This document shows, one piece after another, positions 58,462 to 64,000 of a stretch of DNA of 64,000 bases (the stretch's first letter is position 1; every line of letters begins with the position of its first letter). A program made the position numbers and the translations under genes. This stretch comes from JBQTII01 sp052387905 (GTDB lineage Bacteria; Actinomycetota; Actinomycetes; Sporichthyales; Sporichthyaceae): contig JBQTIR010000020.1 in the NCBI GenBank assembly GCA_052387905.1, positions 62,001 to 126,000 of the forward strand. Direction: 5' to 3'. The notes beneath the pieces are model-generated. The model worked only from the letters and a program-made list of their open reading frames with translations, was not told the origin of the DNA and ran no database searches.

Positions 58462-58947
58462 ATGCGTCAGCACACCGTTCGGGCGTCCATGGCAGGCATT
58501 GCCTCGACTGCGTTGGTCGCCGCCACCGCGCTGGTCGGCGTCGCAGCGCCGGCAGAGGCTCGCAGCTCGTCCTTCCCCTCGGTGTGCAGCTCCGCGGGCA
58601 AGATCCTCTGTGTCGACAAGAGCCAGCGGGTCGTCCGGTTGATGCAGAACGGGCGCACGCTCTACAAGCTGGATGCCCGGTTCGGTAACCGCCGCGAACC
58701 CACGCGCAACGGCATGTTCCGTGTGTACTGGAAGAACGCGGATCACGTCTCGTCCCTGTTCGGCAGCGCGATGCCCTTCGCGATGTTCTTCAGCGGCGGC
58801 CAGGCGATCCACTACTCCTCGGACTTCCTGCGCAACGGCTACAACGGGGCCTCGCACGGCTGCGTGAACACCCGGGCGTACTCGGCGATGCGCGGGATGT
58901 TCTACGCCACCCCGGTCGGCACGCGGGTCTACGTCTACTACTCCTGA
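58462..58947 (+). CDS. Secreted L,D-transpeptidase-like (YkuD) protein 2
   Basis: 161 residues. Signal peptide with AEA-type cleavage (GVAAPAEARS). His117 and Ser131-His132-Gly133-Cys134 (ASHGCVN) are in the same spacing as in the first copy, and long blocks such as SGGQAIHYSSDFLRNGY are shared. The pair is a tandem duplication. Cys42 and Cys50 correspond to the first copy's pair. ATG start at 58462 with AGGAG upstream. It is followed by a strong terminator. Confidence 0.88.
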   Translation: MRQHTVRASMAGIASTALVAATALVGVAAPAEARSSSFPSVCSSAGKILCVDKSQRVVRLMQNGRTLYKLDARFGNRREPTRNGMFRVYWKNADHVSSLFGSAMPFAMFFSGGQAIHYSSDFLRNGYNGASHGCVNTRAYSAMRGMFYATPVGTRVYVYYS

Positions 58948-58965
58948 CTCGACCGAACCCCGACG

Positions 58966-58992
58966 GGGCCGCTGACGGCACGTCAGCGGCCC
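58966..58992 (+). terminator. Strong hairpin terminator after the L,D-transpeptidase pair
   Basis: GGGCCGCTGACG (58966-58977) and CGTCAGCGGCCC (58981-58992) are perfect 12-base arms with a GCA loop, 19 bases after the stop codon. GC-rich stems without long T-tracts are usual terminators in such genomes. Confidence 0.75.
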
Positions 58993-59000
58993 GGTAGCCG

Positions 59001-59029
59001 TGCACAAGGGAAGCCCATCCCCTTGTGCA
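59001..59029 (-). terminator. Hairpin terminator for the convergent DUF2516 gene
   Basis: TGCACAAGGG (59001-59010) and CCCTTGTGCA (59020-59029) are perfect ten-base arms with a nine-base loop. It lies 24 bases downstream of the DUF2516 stop codon and next to the terminator from the other side, forming a back-to-back pair. Confidence 0.7.
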
Positions 59030-59052
59030 GCCTTCGGCGTGAACGTGACGGA

Positions 59053-59418
59053 CTACCAGCCGCGAGGCGAACGCGGACCACGGCCCCCGCGGCCACCACG
59101 GCCGCCGCGGCCACCACCGCCTGCGGAGCGCACCGCCGGGCGGGCATCGAGCAGGTAGACCAGCGCAGCGACCGTACCGGCGATGACCAGCAGGTCGAAG
59201 ACGCTGCGGAACACCAGCCGTTGGGTCAGCAACGCCGGCAGGGCGCCCCACGCCACCGCTACGCCGAGCAGGATCAGCCACATTTGCTTGGTCTGCTTGT
59301 CGGCGGCCGGGAAGGCGGCCGCGGACCGCATCGACACGTCGAGCAACGCGAAGACGTGGACGGCCAGCAGGGCCGCGCCCATCAGGTTCATCGCCGAGTC
59401 GAGCGTGTCGTACCCCAC
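59053..59418 (-). CDS. DUF2516-family membrane protein with Gly/Arg-rich tail
   Basis: 121 residues. Three hydrophobic segments (LMGAALLAVHVFALLDVS, MWLILLGVAVAWGALPALL, VFDLLVIAGTVAALVYLLDA) match DUF2516 proteins. The C-terminus is an unusual low-complexity tail of GGRGGRG repeats ending in SPRGW. In mycobacteria the homologue neighbours hbhA, as here. Function unknown; the tail could bind nucleic acid or acidic polymers if it faces the cytoplasm. Confidence 0.8.
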   Translation of the reverse strand: MGYDTLDSAMNLMGAALLAVHVFALLDVSMRSAAAFPAADKQTKQMWLILLGVAVAWGALPALLTQRLVFRSVFDLLVIAGTVAALVYLLDARPAVRSAGGGGRGGRGGRGGRGPRSPRGW

Positions 59419-59583
59419 CGTGGCCTCCCTGTTGCCCTGTCTGAGCCTAGAGCGTGGTGCGGGTCCTTGCCCCGGACATGAGGTCGCCCGGCCGGGCGAG
59501 CCTTGAGGCGTCGTCCGACCGGGCAGTTTCAGGGGCGATCAGTTCCCGGCCTTGGGCGGCGGGATCAGACCTGGAGGAAGTAC

Positions 59584-60114
59584 TTAGTCGCCGACCTTGC
59601 TGGCGGTGACCGAGGCAGCCTTGCCGGCCCGGGTGGCGGTCTTGCGGGCCGAGGTCACGGTGCTCTTCGCAGCGCTCGTGGTGGCCTTGGTGCCACGCTC
59701 GGCAGCGCCGCGCACGTTGCGGGCCTTGCTGACGGTGTCCTTGGCCTGCTCCAGCAGGTCCTTGGTGGACTTCTGGGTGCGGACGCGCTTGACGATGGTC
59801 TCGCCGCGCTCGATGAGCTTGACGTAGCGCTCGTCGGCGGCCTTGACCTGCTCGTCGGCGCGGTCAACCAGCTTGGTGCCCAGCTTGCGGGTCTGCTTCG
59901 GCAGCTCGGTGACCTTGTCAGCGATCTTCGAGGGCTTGACCTTGGCGTCCTCGCCGGTGAACTCGGTCCGCAGCTTGGAGACGCGGTCCGGCACGGCCTT
60001 GATCTTCTCGACGGCCAGGTCGCCCACGCCGGCAACGGCGTAGAACGGCTTCGGGCCGGTCAGGGTCTTGGCGAAGTCGGTGTAGGACTTACGGATGTCT
60101 GCGGCGGTAGCCAT
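59584..60114 (-). CDS. Heparin-binding haemagglutinin (HbhA)-like protein
   Basis: 176 residues, helical. N-terminal ADIRKSYTDFAKTLTGPKPF and a coiled-coil middle (LGTKLVDRADEQVKAADERY), then a Lys/Ala/Thr-rich C-terminal tail (SAAKSTVTSARKTATRAGKA) as in mycobacterial HbhA, where such tails bind heparan sulphate. In a non-pathogen it may instead act in surface aggregation, lipid bodies or DNA/polyphosphate binding. The XRE gene lies 17 bases upstream on the same strand. Confidence 0.82.
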   Translation of the reverse strand: MATAADIRKSYTDFAKTLTGPKPFYAVAGVGDLAVEKIKAVPDRVSKLRTEFTGEDAKVKPSKIADKVTELPKQTRKLGTKLVDRADEQVKAADERYVKLIERGETIVKRVRTQKSTKDLLEQAKDTVSKARNVRGAAERGTKATTSAAKSTVTSARKTATRAGKAASVTASKVGD

Positions 60115-60131
60115 GAGCGGTACCTCTTTCT

Positions 60132-60527
60132 TTACGACTCGGTCCCCGGTGCGGGGATTGCTTCAGCTGAGTCGTTCTCTTTGCGGAACGACTCGTAAAT
60201 GTCCTGCAGCACGTTCTTCTGGCGATCCGTCAGGTGCGGGTCCGCACTGACTGCGGCGAGGAACTCCCGGCTGGAGTCGTCTCGCTCGGCGAGAATCCCC
60301 GCTTGCATGTAGAGCTGCTCTGCCGAGATCCGCAGCGCCTTGGCGATCTGCTGCAGGATCTCCGCGGAGGGTTTGCGCAACCCGCGCTCGATCTGGCTGA
60401 GGTAGGGGTTCGAGACTCCCGCCGCCGCCGCCAGTTGGCGGATCGACAGCTTCGAGCTCTTGCGCTGCTCCTTGAGGTATTCCCCAAGACCGCCCGGAAG
60501 AGTGGCCATGGCACGAGCTTGCCCCAT
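60132..60527 (-). CDS. XRE-family transcriptional regulator
   Basis: 131 residues. Helix-turn-helix near residues 15-70 (KLSIRQLAAAAGVSNPYLSQ, IERGLRKPSAEILQQIAKAL), then a C-terminal helical region (HLTDRQKNVLQDIYESF). The order XRE-HbhA-DUF2516 matches Rv0474-Rv0475-Rv0476. The ATG at 60527 sits directly after AATAGTTAGCACC, so a leaderless transcript is possible; an in-frame ATG at 60509 is the alternative. Confidence 0.87.
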   Translation of the reverse strand: MGQARAMATLPGGLGEYLKEQRKSSKLSIRQLAAAAGVSNPYLSQIERGLRKPSAEILQQIAKALRISAEQLYMQAGILAERDDSSREFLAAVSADPHLTDRQKNVLQDIYESFRKENDSAEAIPAPGTES

Positions 60528-60801
60528 GGTGCTAACTATTGCAAGCGCGCAGGCAGCACTTGGCGTGTGATGCCGATCTCAGGCGCATCCCTGCGGTGAC
60601 CACGCTCGGGGGGCCCAGGGCCCGCGGGGCCCGCGCCGCCCATCTTGATAGGTCGAGTGGTCGATCTTGCCCTCGTCCGTTCGGCCCGTTTCGGGGCTTG
60701 GACCGGTTTGTGGGTGATTTGGCGAGCCGAATCTGCCTGTTGTTCCGTCTCATGGTCGGCAGTGCCCCGTGCGGGGCGTGGCGCGAGTGTGCGGAGTTGT
60801 G

Positions 60802-63800
60802 GTGGTCAAGCAGTCCCGGTTCGGTGCGGTGTCCCGGCTCGCGTCCGCTCGTGGTGCTCGGCGGTTGGCGGCAGCCACGGGCGTCGCGTTGCTCGCCCAG
60901 GTCGCTGTGGTTCCGCTCGCCGCGACTGCTGTGCCGGTGCCGACGGCGAAGGCCTCAGCAGCGCTGGTGACCGAGCGCCCGGACCCGGTTTCGGCGATGG
61001 TGACGGCGAAGGCGCAGGGTTCCCGTGTCGAGGTGGTCAGTGCCCGCACGGAGTACGAGACGACGTTCGCGAACCCGGACGGTACGTGGACCACGGATGC
61101 GTACTCGGGCAGGATCCGTGTCCGCGAGGACGGGGTCCTGCGCGAGATCGATCTGACTATGGTCAAGCACGCGGACGGGACGGTCGGGCCGCGCCGGCAC
61201 CCGCACGGCCTGCGGCTGACCCGGAAGACCACGGGCGGTGTGGACGACGTTGTCACGGTCACGGCCAAGGGTGGCCGGGGTGTGTCGTTGGGGTGGGGCA
61301 AGGCGCTGCCCGAGCCGGTCCTGGACGGCGAGCGGGCGATCTACCGGGGCATCACCGCCGGGGTGGACATGGTCATCGAGGCGCGCCGTAGTGGCTTCGA
61401 GCAGACTTTCGTCATCGCCGAGGTGCCGACCGCGCCGTTGTCCTGGAGCGTGCCGCTGCGCACCACCGGAGTGGACGCGCGGGTGGCTGCTGACGGGTCA
61501 GTGGTGTTCACCGACTCGACCGGCAAGGGCAAGGGTGAGGAGGTCTACCGCATCCCGGCGGGGGTGGCGTGGGACGCAGTGGTGGACCCGAACACCGGGG
61601 ACCGCGCGAACATCTCCCCGGTGACGTTCAGCCTCCGCCAGGCCGGTAGGGGTAAGGCGGTGCTGACCGTGACCCCGGACGCTGCGTGGCTGATGGACCC
61701 GGCGCGGGTGGCCCCGATAACGGTGGATCCGAACTACGCCGATGGGACGATCGCGCCGAACTTTGATGCGTTCGTGCAGCAGGGGGTCACGACCAACCAG
61801 GGCGCGGATGTGGACCTGAAGATCGGCAACAACGGTGCCGGGCAGAAGGCTCGCTCGTTCTTGCGTTTCCCGGCCGCGCCGGTGGCGGGTAAGGCGATCG
61901 TGTCCGCGGATCTGAACCTGTACATGAACCACTCCTGGTCGTGCACGAACCGGGCGTGGGAGGTGTGGACCACGGGCCGCGCGGACCCGGACACGACGTG
62001 GACGAACCAGCCGAGTTGGACTGCGAAGATCGCGACGACCTCGACGACGAAGGGGTACAGCTCCGCGTGCGGGAACGATTGGGTGAAGGTCCCGGTCAAG
62101 AACACGGTGGCCGCGTGGTCGACCTCGGCGGAGACGGCGAACACCCTAGGGTTGCGGGCCAGTGACGAAGCGGACCCGCTGGGGTGGAAGAAGTTCTCCT
62201 CCGCCAATGGTGCCAAGCCGCCGTACATCTCGTTCACCTACAACCGGGCGCCGTCCAACCCGAACGCGCCGTCGATCTCCTTCGCCGCTCCCTATGCCCA
62301 GCCCGGTTCGAGCACGACCGAGCTGTTCGTCGGTACGCGCCGCCCGGAGTTCTACGCGAAGGCCTCCGACCCGGACCAGAACCAGGTCCAGCTCACCTTC
62401 AAGGTTCACAACTCGTCCTCGATGAGCGCGGCGTCTGAGGTCGGCGAGTGTGTGATCGGCAACCTCACGGCCGGCGCGAACGGGTACTGCTCGCTGGGCG
62501 CGGACCTGGCAGACAACGCGACTTACTGGGTGCGCGCGAAGTCCACGGACGGGATCACCCCGGGGCCGGGGTGGTCCCCGACAACGAGCTTCAAGGTGGG
62601 CGCTGCGACCCCGGCGGCGCCGACCATCTCCTGCCCGACGCATGCGTCGGGCACCTGGGCGGACCAGGTACCCGCCGCGGAGGTGGAGTGCACGGTCACC
62701 GCGGCAGGGACGGGGACGAATGCGCCCGGGTACGTGCGGGTCAGCATTGACGGCTACTTCGAGACCGAACACAAGATCACGCCCTCCCCGGGCGCGGCGC
62801 ACGTGACGGTGAAGGTCCCGCCGACCCGGGGCGGGCACAGTGTGCGGGCCCGCGCGTTGACCCGCGCGGGCAAGCTGGGGCCCTATTCGGCGACTTACCA
62901 GTTCGGGTACGGCTCGACCGCGCTGAGTTCCCCGCAGGTGCACCCGATTGCGACGAGCGCCGGGCCGGTGGACATCGCTGCGAGTGGCCCGCCGCGCGGC
63001 GTTTCACCCGTCCCGGCTGCGAGCGTGCGCTGGCGCCTTGCCGGTAGCGGCAACGACGAGGTGAGCGGGTGGAACAACACCACAGCAGCGCCGTTGACCG
63101 TCGTGGACAACGGCCCCGGTGGTATCGCGGTCACCGGGGTGTGGGACAGCACCCGGGAGGTGCGCGATCACGCCGCCGGGCAGGATGTGCCGGCGGACTG
63201 GGCGCTGCTGGAGATGCAGGTGTGCCTGACTTACGCAGCGGGACCGCGGTGCACGTGGTCCGAGCAGCCGGTCACCGTGCTGCGCACCGTGGGTGGTTTC
63301 GCCGCCGCCGGCCCGAGCGCCCCGGCCGGGCCGGGTGAGGTCTCGCTGCGCACCGGTGAGTTCACCACCACCGCCACCGATGTGTCCGTGCCCGCCTACT
63401 CGGGCAGCTTGTCGATCTCGCGCACCCACACCACTGGCGTCGAAGCCGGCGCGGAGGCGGCACAGACGGCGGGGGTGTTCGGGCCCGGGTGGGTCAGCGC
63501 GTTCGACGGCGACGGCGGGCTCGGCGGCCTGCAGCTTCTGGACAACACCCACATCGACGCCACTGTTGCTCTGGTGGACCCGGCCGGCGCGGTCCTGACC
63601 TACCGGACTCCCACCGGGCTCCAGCGCACGGGTGAGGACGCGCTACCCGCAGGGGTGTATGAGCCGGTGCTCAGCGCCGACGAGGTGCAGGCGGGCACCC
63701 TGGGGATCGGGCCCGGCACCGAGAGCGGGCAGGTCATCGCGACGTTCACCGACATCATCGGCACGAGTACGAAGTTCATCCAGACCGCGGCCCCGACCAC

Positions 63801-64000
63801 GGCGAGCGGTGCGGTGTTCGCGCCGAAGAGCATCACCGAGGCGGACATGCCCGGCTCGACGATGTACGTGCGCGATGACGATGGCCGGATCGTGCGGATC
63901 ATCGCCCCGCGCCCCGCCGGGGTGAGCTGCCCCGTACCGGACGACGACTCCGCAGCGTTGCTGGTTGCGGGGTGCCGGGCGCTGCGCCTGGAGTACACGA
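60802..64000 (+). CDS. Large secreted DNRLRE/RHS-like protein, 3' end beyond window
   Basis: A continuous frame from the GTG at 60802 (GGAG at 60793-60796) to the window end, over 1,065 codons without stop. N-terminal signal peptide (basic start, then VALLAQVAVVPLAATAVPVP). Next a beta-rich region, a DNRLRE domain (about 315-480; FVQQGVTTNQGADVDLKIGN, KARSFLRFPAAPVAGKAIVS), Ig/Fn3-like repeats, and from about 850 an RHS-type entry (GEFTTTATDVSVPAYSGSLS, then VFGPGWVSAFDGDGG). Such giants in actinobacteria are surface or secreted proteins, often polymorphic toxins with the toxin at the missing C-terminus. The 274-base gap upstream has no other recognisable feature. Confidence 0.85.
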   Translation, partial: MVKQSRFGAVSRLASARGARRLAAATGVALLAQVAVVPLAATAVPVPTAKASAALVTERPDPVSAMVTAKAQGSRVEVVSARTEYETTFANPDGTWTTDAYSGRIRVREDGVLREIDLTMVKHADGTVGPRRHPHGLRLTRKTTGGVDDVVTVTAKGGRGVSLGWGKALPEPVLDGERAIYRGITAGVDMVIEARRSGFEQTFVIAEVPTAPLSWSVPLRTTGVDARVAADGSVVFTDSTGKGKGEEVYRIPAGVAWDAVVDPNTGDRANISPVTFSLRQAGRGKAVLTVTPDAAWLMDPARVAPITVDPNYADGTIAPNFDAFVQQGVTTNQGADVDLKIGNNGAGQKARSFLRFPAAPVAGKAIVSADLNLYMNHSWSCTNRAWEVWTTGRADPDTTWTNQPSWTAKIATTSTTKGYSSACGNDWVKVPVKNTVAAWSTSAETANTLGLRASDEADPLGWKKFSSANGAKPPYISFTYNRAPSNPNAPSISFAAPYAQPGSSTTELFVGTRRPEFYAKASDPDQNQVQLTFKVHNSSSMSAASEVGECVIGNLTAGANGYCSLGADLADNATYWVRAKSTDGITPGPGWSPTTSFKVGAATPAAPTISCPTHASGTWADQVPAAEVECTVTAAGTGTNAPGYVRVSIDGYFETEHKITPSPGAAHVTVKVPPTRGGHSVRARALTRAGKLGPYSATYQFGYGSTALSSPQVHPIATSAGPVDIAASGPPRGVSPVPAASVRWRLAGSGNDEVSGWNNTTAAPLTVVDNGPGGIAVTGVWDSTREVRDHAAGQDVPADWALLEMQVCLTYAAGPRCTWSEQPVTVLRTVGGFAAAGPSAPAGPGEVSLRTGEFTTTATDVSVPAYSGSLSISRTHTTGVEAGAEAAQTAGVFGPGWVSAFDGDGGLGGLQLLDNTHIDATVALVDPAGAVLTYRTPTGLQRTGEDALPAGVYEPVLSADEVQAGTLGIGPGTESGQVIATFTDIIGTSTKFIQTAAPTTASGAVFAPKSITEADMPGSTMYVRDDDGRIVRIIAPRPAGVSCPVPDDDSAALLVAGCRALRLEYT

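Noticed and set aside
59503..60198. Plus-strand 231-codon frame opposite the HbhA-like gene
   Set aside because: The Leu/Gly-rich product mirrors the Lys/Ala codons of the real helical protein, with no start signal.

Overview
The window is very GC-rich, uses GTG starts freely and is packed with genes whose stop and start codons overlap (ATGA/GTGA). It carries mycothiol glycosyltransferase MshA, CarD, SenX3-RegX3-PhoU, an HbhA-like protein and an F420-type oxidoreductase. It is therefore an actinobacterium (Actinomycetota). The 50-60.5 kb part follows the mycobacterial order of these genes, but the P450-rich catabolic cluster, SARP-type regulator and RHS-like surface protein suggest a soil, Frankiales/Sporichthya-like lineage rather than Mycobacterium. 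That lineage call is inference.

Region 1 (1-1.5 kb) has the end of a membrane-anchored protein, a small unknown protein and a frameshifted small gene. Region 2 (1.5-30.6 kb) is a catabolic supercluster. A minus-strand operon of about twelve genes runs from an isochorismatase-like hydrolase (14164) to an aldehyde dehydrogenase (1468) through three cytochromes P450, a DUF35/Ltp2-like aldolase-type pair, an acyl-CoA ligase, SDR and amidohydrolases. A zinc alcohol dehydrogenase diverges from it. A second minus-strand operon (15.4-22.4 kb) holds three acyl-CoA dehydrogenases, a hydroxyacyl-CoA-dehydrogenase-like SDR, a thiolase, an unrecognised internally duplicated protein and a GntR regulator. 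After a PucR-type regulator come a plus-strand block (APH-like kinase, LLM oxidoreductase, lipocalin-like protein) and a minus-strand alpha/beta hydrolase plus a fourth P450 with its own GntR regulator. The two GntR proteins share a recognition helix, and an 18/20-identical box lies upstream of two of the operons, so the blocks are probably co-regulated for degradation of a terpenoid-, steroid- or alicyclic-acid-like substrate. No enoyl-CoA hydratase was seen.

Region 3 (30.9-39.5 kb) is decayed and mosaic: a DUF3800 protein, a split maleylpyruvate-isomerase-like gene, an AfsR/SARP regulator that has lost its P-loop, a DJ-1/PfpI gene that has lost its catalytic middle, an Mrr fragment, an integrase tail and a RelE-type toxin-antitoxin pair. 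It ends at a tRNA-Thr gene, and a 30-bp imperfect repeat occurs at both borders.

Region 4 (39.6-60.5 kb) is mainly core genome: CBS protein, RlmB-like methyltransferase, CysS, an ArsR-MFS pair, a nitrite-assimilation block (NirB, NirD, a HemD-winged-helix regulator, a CbiX-like chelatase), IspF-IspD-CarD, an LpqE-like lipoprotein, RegX3-SenX3, PhoU, phosphoglycerate mutase, YbjN, MshA, two tandem L,D-transpeptidase-like proteins, a DUF2516 protein, an HbhA-like protein and its XRE neighbour. Region 5 (60.8-64 kb) is the N-terminal part of a large secreted DNRLRE/RHS-like protein that runs off the window.
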